From the NCBI RefSeq assembly GCF_963676065.1, contig NZ_OY780933.1:248001-312000 (forward strand): a stretch of DNA of 64,000 nt, in the 5' to 3' direction. Made by a program: the position numbers and the translations under genes. Source of the DNA: Maridesulfovibrio sp. (GTDB lineage Bacteria; Desulfobacterota; Desulfovibrionia; Desulfovibrionales; Desulfovibrionaceae). Positions within the stretch are counted from its first letter, which is position 1. Each line of letters begins with the position of its first letter. Positions 1 through 8,431 of this stretch are shown in pieces. A model generated the notes under the pieces. The model saw only the letters and a program-made list of their open reading frames with translations, was not told the DNA's origin and did no database searches.

Positions 1-232
1 CAGAACGGCTGATATATTCATTACGCTTATCTTCGGGAAGTTTATTGAGTCCCTGCCAGAGATAAGTCCACTCTACGTAGGTGTGGTGCTGAAAATAGCT
101 GGTGCAGCAGTTTTGTTCGCACCCCTCGCAGGAGAGTCCGATTTTGGCGGAAGTGTCAGCATAAACGGAGGCCATGCGTTCATAAAGTGCGCCCAGTTTG
201 CGGAACACGGCCTGTCGGGTCATTTTTTTCAT
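1..232 (-). CDS. Cysteine-cluster protein, 3' end outside window (partial)
   Basis: The first 77 residues of a minus-strand gene are visible; it runs off the left edge. The ATG at 232 uses the last A of the upstream kinase gene's TAA stop, so the two genes are translationally coupled. A second ATG at 223 is possible. The protein has a cluster CEGCEQNCC at residues 35-43 followed by an aromatic- and histidine-rich stretch (SYFQHHTYVEW). That spacing resembles small Fe-S or Zn cysteine-cluster proteins (YkgJ-like), but the family is not certain from this fragment. It is the last visible gene of a pyrR-kinase-cysteine-cluster operon. Confidence 0.7.
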   Translation of the reverse strand, partial: MKKMTRQAVFRKLGALYERMASVYADTSAKIGLSCEGCEQNCCTSYFQHHTYVEWTYLWQGLNKLPEDKRNEYISRS

Positions 233-786
233 TATATATCCTTAACTTCACTTACTTCTTTTGATTTTAACCACTTAAGAACCTGATCCGCACATTCTTC
301 CGGTGAGCAACGGTCCGTGTCAACGATAAAATCAGCATACTGTTCGTAGAGGGGAATCCGTTCCTTATAAAGCTCATCCAGAGACTGTCCCGGGATAATG
401 GCCAGCCCGCGATCTTCGCCCTGACCGACACGGTTAAGGCAGGTTTCACTGGAGATGCGCAGATAAATAACAGGACCGAGCAGTTTCAACCGCTCCATGG
501 CTTTGGGGCCGTAGACGACACTGCCTCCGGTGGACACAACCATGCGGAAAACCCCGATCCCGGAAACGATGTATTCCTCGGACTTCCGAAATTCCTCAAC
601 TCCCAGATGATCAACTATACTTTGCAGCGGACTTCCGTAATACCCCTCGATGACCGAATCCGTATCCATGTGCTCCCAGCCGAGTTTCTCAGCCAGAAGC
701 GGTGCCAGAGTCGACTTTCCGGCCCCGGCCATACCGATCAGAATCACCGAACAATCCTCTGAAAATTCATTGTTCCATACTTGCAT
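232..786 (-). CDS. Shikimate kinase-like P-loop kinase
   Basis: This 184-residue protein belongs to the shikimate kinase (AroK/AroL) superfamily, which phosphorylates the 3-hydroxyl of shikimate in aromatic amino acid synthesis. It has a Walker A motif GMAGAGKST near the N-terminus, the DTD substrate/Mg motif, FR in FRKSEE, and the conserved Arg in ERIPLYEQYAD. The usual GGG substrate loop is reduced to STGGS and the LID region reads DRGLAI instead of the common RPLL, so the substrate may differ; shikimate-kinase relatives acting on homoserine are an alternative I consider possible. I chose the ATG at 786 over an upstream TTG at 813 because GGAAGG lies 14-19 bases before it. It follows pyrR by 57 bases and overlaps the next gene by one base. 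Confidence 0.8.
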   Translation of the reverse strand: MQVWNNEFSEDCSVILIGMAGAGKSTLAPLLAEKLGWEHMDTDSVIEGYYGSPLQSIVDHLGVEEFRKSEEYIVSGIGVFRMVVSTGGSVVYGPKAMERLKLLGPVIYLRISSETCLNRVGQGEDRGLAIIPGQSLDELYKERIPLYEQYADFIVDTDRCSPEECADQVLKWLKSKEVSEVKDI

Positions 787-843
787 AAAAAATATCAAAC
801 CTTCCGGGCGCAATACGCTCCGCAGCTGGTACGGTGGAGTAAA

Positions 844-1380
844 TCAGGAATGAATGAGCACAACCTTGTCTTCGTCATCCCGTTCTTTGACCAGAACATT
901 TACATGCTGATTTTCAAACGTGACCACTTCCTTGCCCACATAGTCGGCACTGATAGGCAGCTCACGATGACCGCGATCAACCAGCACCAGTAATTCAACC
1001 CTGTGCGGCCGACCAAAATCGAGCACGGCTTCAAGGGCGGCGCGTACAGTCCGGCCGGAAAAAAGCACGTCATCCACTAAAATTACAGAAGCCGATTCAA
1101 TGTCAAAAGGTATTTCTGTGCAATTGATGCTCGGCTGCCGGCCCAGATTCGTCCAATCATCCCGGTAGAGGTTAATATCCAGCTTTCCGAGCGGGATCTT
1201 CCTGCCGAGCTTTTCATCCAGGCTGCGTTTTAAACGTTCAGCGAGATCCGCTCCCCGCCGCTGGATACCGATAATTGCGAGGTTCTCATCGTCTCCACGC
1301 CGCTCGGTGACCTCTGAAGCAAGACGATCCAGAGTACGGGCCATTGCTTTTTCCGAAAGGATAATCTTCTGTTCTTTCAT
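844..1380 (-). CDS. pyrR: Bifunctional pyrimidine operon regulator / uracil phosphoribosyltransferase PyrR
   Basis: This 178-residue protein has the usual PyrR length. It carries the phosphoribosyltransferase PRPP-binding motif VILVDDVLFSGRT and the PyrR-typical N-terminal IIGIQRRG and central DINLYRDD segments. PyrR converts uracil and PRPP to UMP; in many Gram-positive bacteria it also binds pyr mRNA leaders. I see no PyrR attenuator here, so the enzymatic role is more certain than the regulatory one. The ATG at 1380 has GGAG about five bases upstream and is preferred over longer starts. It is the first gene of a minus-strand operon, divergent from copA. Confidence 0.93.
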   Translation of the reverse strand: MKEQKIILSEKAMARTLDRLASEVTERRGDDENLAIIGIQRRGADLAERLKRSLDEKLGRKIPLGKLDINLYRDDWTNLGRQPSINCTEIPFDIESASVILVDDVLFSGRTVRAALEAVLDFGRPHRVELLVLVDRGHRELPISADYVGKEVVTFENQHVNVLVKERDDEDKVVLIHS

Positions 1381-1521
1381 GATTCTCCGCACCAAAAGAT
1401 GTTGATTATTATTATCAAATCTGTTCAAATTATTTTTAAAAAAGTAACCTGCCGGGACTAGCTATAATTAATGTATCAAGTCAATGCAATCCCCGCAATT
1501 TCGGCAAACAAGGAAATATCA

Positions 1522-4008
1522 ATGCAGAGTACATTTGAAATCAAGGGAATGACTTGCTCCGCCTGTTCTGCAAGGCTGGAGCGGGTAGTTGGAAATATGG
1601 ATGGAGTCAGCCGCGCGACAGTAAATCTGGCTGCAGAACTGCTTTCGGCTGAACATAATCCGGAACAGATTTCAAGCTCGGATATCATCGCTGCTGTGGA
1701 AATGGCCGGATTTGAAGCTACGCAAAAAATTGAAGGAACCGAGCTGACTCTTCCAATTTCGGGAATGACCTGCTCAGCATGCTCTTCAAGACTGGAAAGA
1801 GTGCTGAATGCCACTGAAGGAATTATCAGCGCGCAGGTCAGCCTTGCCTCGGAAACCGCAACCATTAAGTTCAATCCTTCCGGGGTAGCTCTACGCCAAA
1901 TACGAAAACTGATTTCCGACGCCGGATTTGAAGCTGGACAGATTCAATCCGCGCACAACGCCAAAGAAAATTTTGAGCAAAGAAAAGCCGAAAATTTAGC
2001 AAGACAGAGTGAAATGAAAAACCGGCTCATAGCCGCCATGGCTTTCACCGTCCCGCTGCTGATCATAACAATGGGACACATGATCGGCATGCCGCTGCCG
2101 GGCTTCATCAATCCGCAGAGTTCCCCTCTGGGCTTTGCGCTCATTCAGCTGGCCTTGACCGCACCCGTGCTCTGGTTCGGTCGCAATTTCTATCAGCACG
2201 GCTTTCCCAACCTGCTGCGCGGAGCTCCAAATATGGACTCCCTTATCGCCGTGGGAACCTCAGCAGCGGTGGTCTACTCGCTCTGGAACACAATTGAAAT
2301 CGGGCTGGGCATGGATGCACAAGCACGGGCGATGGATCTTTATTTTGAATCGGCTGCCACCATTATCGCCCTCATCTCTTTAGGTAAATTTCAGGAAACC
2401 CGCGCTAGATCGCGTACTTCGGCTGCAATCGAGAAACTGATGGATCTAACCCCGGCACAGGCAATTCTGCTGCAGGGAGATGAACAGATTCCCACACCGG
2501 TGGAAGAAATCGAACCGGGAGATTTCATTCTAATCCGACCCGGCGACAGGGTTGCCGCTGACGGCAAAGTTACAGAGGGACATTCCGATGTAGATGAGTC
2601 CATGCTTACCGGTGAATCCATGCCTGTTCCCAAGACAGCAGGCGACGATATGGCCGGAGGGACGGTAAATATTGGCGGAGGAGCCCTCAAAGTACAGGTC
2701 GCCAATGTGGGCGAAAACACCGTACTCTCGCGTATCATCCGCCTTGTGCAGGAAGCGCAGGGATCAAAGGCCCCTATTTCGAGCCTTGCGGATACCGTAA
2801 GCTTTTATTTCGTGCCCACGGTTATGATCATCGGCATTATCGCCGCGCTGGGCTGGTTCTTTTTCAGCGCTGAACCATTCACCTTTGCCTTGCGCATTTT
2901 CATCAGTGTTATGGTCATAGCCTGCCCATGCGCCATGGGTCTTGCCACGCCTACTGCCATAATGGTCGGAACAGGGCGCGGAGCACAGCTCGGTGTACTG
3001 GTAAAGTCCGGCGCAGCCCTTGAAACAGCAGGGAAAATCAATACCATGATTTTCGACAAGACCGGGACCCTGACCTACGGCAGACCGGAAGTGGCCGACA
3101 CATTCACTGTGGAGGGGGTAACTCCGGAAAAATTGCTGCTTCAGGCCGGTTCCGCAGAAAAGCAATCTGAACATCCGCTGGCTAAAGCCGTGACCAACGC
3201 GGCTGAAAAACTCGGATCACCGCTACCGGCAACAACTGCTTTTCAGGCTGTAGCGGGGCTCGGTATAAATACGGAAACTGACGGCAGCACAATGCTGCTG
3301 GGTAACCGTAAATTCCTAGAACAGAATTTTATCGGCGGGCTGGATGACACCGCCGCCAATGAAGCAGCCCTCGGTTTTGCTTCCAAAGGGCAAAGCCCGC
3401 TCTACATCGCAAAAGACGGAAAGCTGGCCGGGATTCTGGCAATTGCCGATCGCATCAAGGACGAAACAGCACAGACAATCAGTAAACTCCATGACCTCGG
3501 CGTGCAGACAATTATGCTGACCGGTGACAACGATAAGGTCGCCAACGCCATTGCCGATAAAGCCGGAATTGACAAAGTAATTGCTCAGGTAATGCCTGAC
3601 CGCAAGGCTGAAGTGGTCAATAAAGAGAAGGAAGGAGGCCGCAAGGTGGCGATGGTCGGTGACGGAATAAACGATGCTCCGGCCCTTGCTTCAGCTGATC
3701 TGGGTATCGCGATGGGTACTGGAATTGACGTTGCGATCGAATCAGGAGATATTGTACTCATGAAGGGCGATTTGGGAGGAGTGCTTACCGCCCTTTCATT
3801 AAGCCGCGCAACAGTCAGAAATATCAAGCAGAATCTGTTCTGGGCATTTGCCTTCAATGTACTGGGGATTCCGGTTGCGGCTGGCTTGCTCCATATCTTC
3901 GGAGGCCCGACCCTTTCACCCATGTTTGCGGCAGCGGCTATGTCGATCAGCTCAGTTACTGTCGTCAGCAACGCTTTGAGACTGAAATTATTTAAACCGG
4001 AAGATTGA
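1522..4008 (+). CDS. copA: Copper-translocating P1B-type ATPase CopA
   Basis: This 828-residue inner-membrane pump exports Cu(I) using ATP. Two N-terminal heavy-metal-associated domains each carry GMTCSAC (residues 9-15 and 81-87). The core has a TGES actuator motif at about 363, the transmembrane metal site CPC at 468-470, the phosphorylated Asp of DKTGT at 512, and the hinge GDGINDAP at about 713. All catalytic residues are present and the length is normal. I chose the ATG at 1522 because AAGGAA lies six bases upstream; an in-frame ATG at 1471 lacks a ribosome-binding site. The 140-base divergent region with pyrR contains a TATAAT at about 1462; I cannot identify a CueR or CsoR operator. 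The 3' end abuts the next gene's start. Confidence 0.95.
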   Translation: MQSTFEIKGMTCSACSARLERVVGNMDGVSRATVNLAAELLSAEHNPEQISSSDIIAAVEMAGFEATQKIEGTELTLPISGMTCSACSSRLERVLNATEGIISAQVSLASETATIKFNPSGVALRQIRKLISDAGFEAGQIQSAHNAKENFEQRKAENLARQSEMKNRLIAAMAFTVPLLIITMGHMIGMPLPGFINPQSSPLGFALIQLALTAPVLWFGRNFYQHGFPNLLRGAPNMDSLIAVGTSAAVVYSLWNTIEIGLGMDAQARAMDLYFESAATIIALISLGKFQETRARSRTSAAIEKLMDLTPAQAILLQGDEQIPTPVEEIEPGDFILIRPGDRVAADGKVTEGHSDVDESMLTGESMPVPKTAGDDMAGGTVNIGGGALKVQVANVGENTVLSRIIRLVQEAQGSKAPISSLADTVSFYFVPTVMIIGIIAALGWFFFSAEPFTFALRIFISVMVIACPCAMGLATPTAIMVGTGRGAQLGVLVKSGAALETAGKINTMIFDKTGTLTYGRPEVADTFTVEGVTPEKLLLQAGSAEKQSEHPLAKAVTNAAEKLGSPLPATTAFQAVAGLGINTETDGSTMLLGNRKFLEQNFIGGLDDTAANEAALGFASKGQSPLYIAKDGKLAGILAIADRIKDETAQTISKLHDLGVQTIMLTGDNDKVANAIADKAGIDKVIAQVMPDRKAEVVNKEKEGGRKVAMVGDGINDAPALASADLGIAMGTGIDVAIESGDIVLMKGDLGGVLTALSLSRATVRNIKQNLFWAFAFNVLGIPVAAGLLHIFGGPTLSPMFAAAAMSISSVTVVSNALRLKLFKPED

Positions 4009-4010
4009 TT

Positions 4011-4850
4011 TTGAAAGACATTACCCTTGTTTTCCCGCAATGGCAGGGTTCCATCGATAATGAAGCCTTGACAGCCGGAGCGCTCGCACTGGCTGAGGGG
4101 ATTAAGGGGCTTCCCGCCCTGAATACAGTGCAGACGGCCCCGTTCAGGAAAATAAAAAGCAGCTCTTCGATTGCCGGCAAGGATGACATCGTCAAGCAAT
4201 TGCAGAATGCCTGCACCATACTGGAACAGAAAAATCCGGATCGTGTACTCCTGCTGGGCGGTGACTGCTCTACTGAAACAGGCCCGGTTTCGTGGATGTC
4301 CCGTAAATACGGTGCTGACACCGCTTTAATCTGGCTGGATGCCCACCCTGACCTTAATACCCCGGAGAGTTCACAATCCGGGCGTTTTCAGGGTATGGCA
4401 CTTTCCGCTCTTTTGGGAAATACGGGCCGGGAAATTACAGATTCCATGTTCGACACCCTGCAACCGGATCAGGTTTTCTGCGTCGGCGTCAGAGTTTTTG
4501 ATCCCCCGGAACTTGAATTTATCGCCAGCAAAAAGATGCCCTTTTTCGGTCCCGGCGAACTGGAACGTGATCCGGCGTGGCTTGCAAGACAGATTCACAC
4601 TGCCGGTTTCAGCAAAGTATACATTCACATGGATGTGGACGCGATCAATCCCATTGGTTTCCCTCATGGCAAACCGGCGCCGCCTGCCGGACTTAACTTC
4701 ATTAATATCCTGAAAATTATTGAAGAAGTCGGCAAAAAAACGGATATCTGCGGGCTGGGTATCACCGAATTTCATCCCGGCAATGAAAGGGGCATTGAAA
4801 AAGCGTCCCAACTCATAGAAAAAACATTGCCCGACTTTCTATTAAAATAG
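4011..4850 (+). CDS. Arginase/agmatinase family (ureohydrolase) protein
   Basis: This roughly 279-residue protein has the binuclear-Mn motifs of the ureohydrolase fold: GGDCS, LDAHPDLN and MDVDAINP, in the family order. Arginase, agmatinase and formiminoglutamase all share this fold and the substrate cannot be told from motifs. The first motif is GGDC rather than the commoner GGDH, so one Mn ligand is replaced or supplied elsewhere. There is no ATG: TTG codons occur at 4005 and 4011. The second is preferred because GGAAG (3999-4003) lies seven bases before it. The start sits next to the copA stop, so the gene is probably translated in tandem with copA. The strong hairpin at 4869-4900 follows it. 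Confidence 0.8.
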   Translation: MKDITLVFPQWQGSIDNEALTAGALALAEGIKGLPALNTVQTAPFRKIKSSSSIAGKDDIVKQLQNACTILEQKNPDRVLLLGGDCSTETGPVSWMSRKYGADTALIWLDAHPDLNTPESSQSGRFQGMALSALLGNTGREITDSMFDTLQPDQVFCVGVRVFDPPELEFIASKKMPFFGPGELERDPAWLARQIHTAGFSKVYIHMDVDAINPIGFPHGKPAPPAGLNFINILKIIEEVGKKTDICGLGITEFHPGNERGIEKASQLIEKTLPDFLLK

Positions 4851-4868
4851 CAAACAACACAAAAAATA

Positions 4869-4900
4869 TACCGTACTGCAATCAAAATTGCAGTACGGTA
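4869..4900. terminator. Rho-independent terminator, probably bidirectional
   Basis: A perfect 14-base inverted repeat (TACCGTACTGCAAT) flanks the loop CAAA. It is followed by TTATTA on the plus strand and preceded by an A-rich run, so it can serve both convergent genes: the arginase-family gene (+) and the TPR gene (-). Confidence 0.85.
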
Positions 4901-4964
4901 TTATTACTTTACCGGTCAGAGTAGTATTCAATGCGTTAAATACTGCTCCTTTGTGCAAAAGCTA

Positions 4965-5513
4965 CTATTGAAGATCCCTGATCATATCTTTGATCAGCTT
5001 CCCGCTGGGAGTTTTAGCCCCGGGATTCATTTGGACCAATCCATTCCATGTCTGAATCGCCGCGGCCTTATCCTTCAGGTCATAATACTGGACAATCCCC
5101 TTATTAAAACGTGCGGTCTCATGATCCGGCGCAGCAAGGATCGCTTTATCAAAACTCTCCACAGCCTTTTGCGGATTTCCGTTACGGCGGTACATTACGC
5201 CCAGATCAGTAAGCACATGCGCATCACCCGGCTTAAGTGCTAATGATTTTTTATAGGCATCTATGGCTTTGGAATGCTGATCCGTATCGAAATACAGGTT
5301 GCCGAGCCTTGCCCACAAATCTGCTGAATCCGGCTGCGATTCAAGCTGCCGCTGTGTTTCCACTATCTGTTGCGCAAATCCTGTTCCCCCGGCAGTCGTC
5401 GCTGGAGTTGTAGATTCCTTCAGTGCGGGAATGAGCACCCCGCCCAAAAAAAGCCCCGCCGCCAGTGCTACGGCAGCTATTATAATAGTACTTGTTCTGT
5501 TTTCTGAGGCCAT
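4965..5513 (-). CDS. Membrane-anchored tetratricopeptide repeat protein
   Basis: This 182-residue protein begins with a short basic/polar stretch and one hydrophobic helix (about residues 9-33), then a Thr/Pro/Ala linker and about three TPR units. The TPRs can be recognised by repeated patterns such as ADLWARLGNLYFDTDQ, AHVLTDLGVMYRRNG and ETARFNKGIVQYYDL. TPRs mediate protein-protein contacts; the orientation suggests an inner-membrane anchor with a periplasmic repeat domain, as in CcmH/NrfG-type or envelope assembly scaffolds. The partner is unknown. I chose the ATG at 5513 (MASENR) rather than 5558 because GGGG lies just upstream and the membrane helix then starts near the N-terminus. Confidence 0.8.
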   Translation of the reverse strand: MASENRTSTIIIAAVALAAGLFLGGVLIPALKESTTPATTAGGTGFAQQIVETQRQLESQPDSADLWARLGNLYFDTDQHSKAIDAYKKSLALKPGDAHVLTDLGVMYRRNGNPQKAVESFDKAILAAPDHETARFNKGIVQYYDLKDKAAAIQTWNGLVQMNPGAKTPSGKLIKDMIRDLQ

Positions 5514-6168
5514 CCCTTGCCCCTTTTTATTCTTTCCCAAAATACTTCTCCCGGTCATCCGGCCTCAAATTCCGGATCACCATATTTTGCACAAAATATG
5601 TGCAAAAATTAGTGTTTAATGCAAAATAAAACACAACTTTTACCCCAAAGACCCTAAACATCCATTCGCCTGATTAGAAAAATATTCAAGCAAAGGTTAT
5701 ACCACAAGCCGACAGATTTTTTTTGAGGCTGAATCAGGCAAATATTATTCTGGCAACATGCTGCTGTCTTTACAAAAAAAGTAAATCAGAAAAGCACCTG
5801 TCACTACTACATTTTTAGATTTTATTAAAAAAACACAGTGTTTTTTAATAAAAACGAAATTTATCGAATAATATTCTTTATCTTTTTAAATATACTCAAT
5901 GAATATAAAATCACAAAATAAGATTACAAAAACGTATTTTACCACTGTAAAACAAAACTTATACCGAATATATTAAATGCTTAAACATCACTATTGCGCA
6001 AAATAAACAATATTTTTTGACGCAAAAAATATTAATCCATAAAATTCTTGCTCATTTCTTCTGTATTATGTACTTATCCCAGAACAATATTTTGTAAGGG
6101 TTTTTTTCTGCGAAATAAACACAATCATTTCACAGAATTTTGGTGCTAAAGCAAACAGGGGATTATTT
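5514..6168. other. AT-rich intergenic region with two palindromes
   Basis: This 655-base divergent region between the TPR gene (-) and the symporter gene (+) shows no convincing ORF. It holds a nine-base perfect inverted repeat TTTTGCACA-N5-TGTGCAAAA (5585-5607), shaped like a repressor operator, in the TPR promoter region. A long A/T-rich inverted repeat TTATTAAAAAAACAC / GTGTTTTTTAATAA lies at 5822-5851. The rest is low-complexity AT-rich DNA that must hold the symporter promoter, which I cannot place. Confidence 0.6.
5585..5607. promoter_or_regulatory. Operator-like palindrome upstream of TPR gene
   Basis: TTTTGCACA and TGTGCAAAA form a perfect nine-base dyad around AAATA. The size and central spacing fit a dimeric transcription factor site. 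It lies about 70 bases upstream of the minus-strand TPR gene. The binding protein is not known to me. Confidence 0.35.
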
Positions 6169-7545
6169 ATGGATTTCATGACTTCGTTGGACGCAATTGT
6201 TGGAAAAATCGGCGCATTCGCGTGGGGACCGCCCATGCTGATTCTTCTGGTCGGCACAGGCTTCTGGCTGACCCTCGCACTGCGCGGTGTTCAATTCAGC
6301 AAACTTTTTTACGCATTGTACCTTGCACTGATCAAACGCAAGGAAGAAACAGATGAACCCGGCGACATCACCCACTTTCAGGCTCTGATGACCGCCCTCT
6401 CCGCTACAGTCGGAACCGGTAACATTGCCGGTGTTGCCACAGCGGTAGCAGTCGGTGGCCCCGGTGCGCTGTTCTGGATGTGGGTCACAGGGCTCGTCGG
6501 CATGGCTACAAAATATGCGGAAGCAGTTCTGGCTGTTAAATACAGAGTAGTCGACGAAAACGGTGAAATGAGCGGCGGTCCCATGTACTACATTTCCAAG
6601 GGACTGAAAATGCCTTGGCTGGGAACACTTTTCGCTATATTCGCTTCCTTCGCAGCCTTCGGTATCGGTAATATGGTTCAGTCCAACTCTGTTGCAGACG
6701 CGGTTGAAGCTACCTACGGAATTTCCCCTTACGTTACCGGCGGCCTGCTTATGATCCTGACCGCAGCTGTTATTCTCGGCGGTATTAAAAAGATCGGTAA
6801 AGTAACAGGGCTGCTTGTACCCGTCATGATTGTTTTCTACATGGCAGGCGCATCATACATCATTTTCGCCAATATCGCAGAAGTCCCCGCAGCATTTGCG
6901 CTTATTTTTGATCAGGCTTTCAACCCCACTTCCGCTGTTGGCGGATTTGCAGGCGCAAGCGTGATGCTGGCCATCCGCATGGGTGTCGCCCGCGGTGTTT
7001 TCTCCAACGAATCCGGACTCGGCAGCGCCCCTATCGCAGCCGCAGCCGCACAGACCAAAGAGCCTGTAACTCAGGCGCTGGTCTCCATGACCCAGACCTT
7101 CATTGATACTCTGATAGTCTGCACCATGACCGGCCTTGTCCTCATTCTCACCGGCGCATGGTCCGGCGGCACCACAGGTGCGGAACTGACCACTATCGCC
7201 TTTTCACAGGGTATGCCCGGCGGCGCACACATCGTCACCATCGGCCTGATTCTTTTCGCTTACTCCACCATCCTCGGCTGGTGCTACTACGGCGAAAAAT
7301 CCATGGAATACCTGTTCGGAGTTAAAGCAATACTGCCTTTCCGTCTGGTCTTCATCTGTTTCGTCGGTATCGGCGCCATCGCCAAGCTCAGCTTTGTATG
7401 GAACCTTTCCGATACCTTCAACGGCCTTATGGCTATCCCCAACCTCATCGGTTTGATCCTGCTTACCCCTGTTGTGGTAAAAGAAACCAGAGCATTCTTT
7501 GCTAAAAAGAACGCAAATGTTTCCGCTCAGACAGAATCAAACTAG
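6169..7545 (+). CDS. Alanine/glycine:cation symporter (AGCS family)
   Basis: This 458-residue, strongly hydrophobic protein matches the AGCS (AlsT/DagA) family of Na+-coupled alanine/glycine carriers in length and in its conserved regions: the N-terminal [18 protein letters not shown] segment, GPGALFWMW, and the region around [23 protein letters not shown]. About ten or eleven membrane segments are evident. It is an inner-membrane uptake system for small amino acids. The gene stands alone: a 650-base AT-rich region lies upstream and a strong terminator follows. The start has GGGG about eight bases before the ATG. Confidence 0.93.
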   Translation: MDFMTSLDAIVGKIGAFAWGPPMLILLVGTGFWLTLALRGVQFSKLFYALYLALIKRKEETDEPGDITHFQALMTALSATVGTGNIAGVATAVAVGGPGALFWMWVTGLVGMATKYAEAVLAVKYRVVDENGEMSGGPMYYISKGLKMPWLGTLFAIFASFAAFGIGNMVQSNSVADAVEATYGISPYVTGGLLMILTAAVILGGIKKIGKVTGLLVPVMIVFYMAGASYIIFANIAEVPAAFALIFDQAFNPTSAVGGFAGASVMLAIRMGVARGVFSNESGLGSAPIAAAAAQTKEPVTQALVSMTQTFIDTLIVCTMTGLVLILTGAWSGGTTGAELTTIAFSQGMPGGAHIVTIGLILFAYSTILGWCYYGEKSMEYLFGVKAILPFRLVFICFVGIGAIAKLSFVWNLSDTFNGLMAIPNLIGLILLTPVVVKETRAFFAKKNANVSAQTESN

Positions 7546-7570
7546 TCCGAAACGATAGCATAAAATGACA

Positions 7571-7605
7571 AAAGTCCCCTGCCTGAAATTCAGGCAGGGG
7601 ACTTT
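7571..7605 (+). terminator. Rho-independent terminator of the AGCS symporter gene
   Basis: A 17-base inverted repeat beginning AAAGTCCCCTGCCTGAA closes on itself with a minimal loop and runs into a T tract at 7602-7606. It lies 25 bases after the symporter stop codon. Confidence 0.9.
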
Positions 7606-7622
7606 TTCGGTTTATGGATCAT

Positions 7623-7651
7623 AAAAAAGGGCCGCTCCGCTAAGAGCAGCC
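7623..7651 (-). terminator. Rho-independent terminator of the TetR gene
   Basis: Read on the minus strand, GGCTGCTC and GAGCGGCC pair (one G-U) around a short loop and are followed by TTTTTT. It lies 26 bases past the TetR stop. Confidence 0.75.
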
Positions 7652-7676
7652 TCTATAAAATTATCATCTTAAAAAA

Positions 7677-8231
7677 CTACATCAGAATACTGCGGCGACA
7701 GAATTCAACTGCTTCAGCGCGAACATCCTGACGATCAGGCCAGTAGAGCTGCATTCTGGTCAAACCGAAGATAATTGTCATCACAACCGTTGCGTTTTCT
7801 TCAACCGCAACATCGCGAACAACGCCCTTTTTAATACCGATTCTGATACATTCTTCAAGAACCAGATCAAGATTTTTCATAAAAACAGCCATAAGCCGTT
7901 TTGGTGATTCCAGCAGACCGTACGTTGAAAGCATGATTTTCATATCTACTTCATGAGCTTCTACAAAAGAGAAATACTCATTCATGATCTCTTCAAGAGA
8001 GCACTCTTCACGGTCCAATTTCTGACGGATGGATTCTATATAATAAGAGAATTGCTCCTCAAGGGCATCGAGAATGTGCAAGAGAATATCTTCCTTGCTT
8101 TCAAAATGCCTATAGATAGTACCCTCCGAAATATTTGCCATTTTAGCCAGATTGGCAGTTGTGGCCTTATGGAAACCCACCTCTGAAATCATTTCCTTGG
8201 CTGTTGCGAGGATGATGTCCTTGGTTTTCAT
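7677..8231 (-). CDS. TetR/AcrR family transcriptional regulator
   Basis: This 184-residue regulator has the N-terminal TetR helix-turn-helix (residues about 5-52): DIILATAKEMISEVGF, then TTANLAKMANISEGTIYRHF and ESKEDIL. The C-terminal ligand-binding domain is all-helical and gives no ligand clue. The ATG at 8231 is preferred over 8270 because it gives the standard TetR N-terminus and has GGGAGA upstream. It is a monocistronic gene facing away from the Sec-HesB gene. The two share a 200-base divergent region, so it could control itself or that gene, but no operator dyad stands out. Confidence 0.92.
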   Translation of the reverse strand: MKTKDIILATAKEMISEVGFHKATTANLAKMANISEGTIYRHFESKEDILLHILDALEEQFSYYIESIRQKLDREECSLEEIMNEYFSFVEAHEVDMKIMLSTYGLLESPKRLMAVFMKNLDLVLEECIRIGIKKGVVRDVAVEENATVVMTIIFGLTRMQLYWPDRQDVRAEAVEFCRRSILM

Positions 8232-8431
8232 TTTACGGTCTCCCTTGAGCGCCCATACGCCCATGTTCAATCATTTTTATAAAATATTTTATCAAACTTT
8301 TTGCCTGATTACTAACACTCGTTCTAAACTGAATTAATTACCCCATGCAAGGGATGAGGTCAACCGGATTAGATTGACAAAACCTGATAGAAAACTTATT
8401 TTAGATAGATAAATCCTATAAGGAGGAAATC

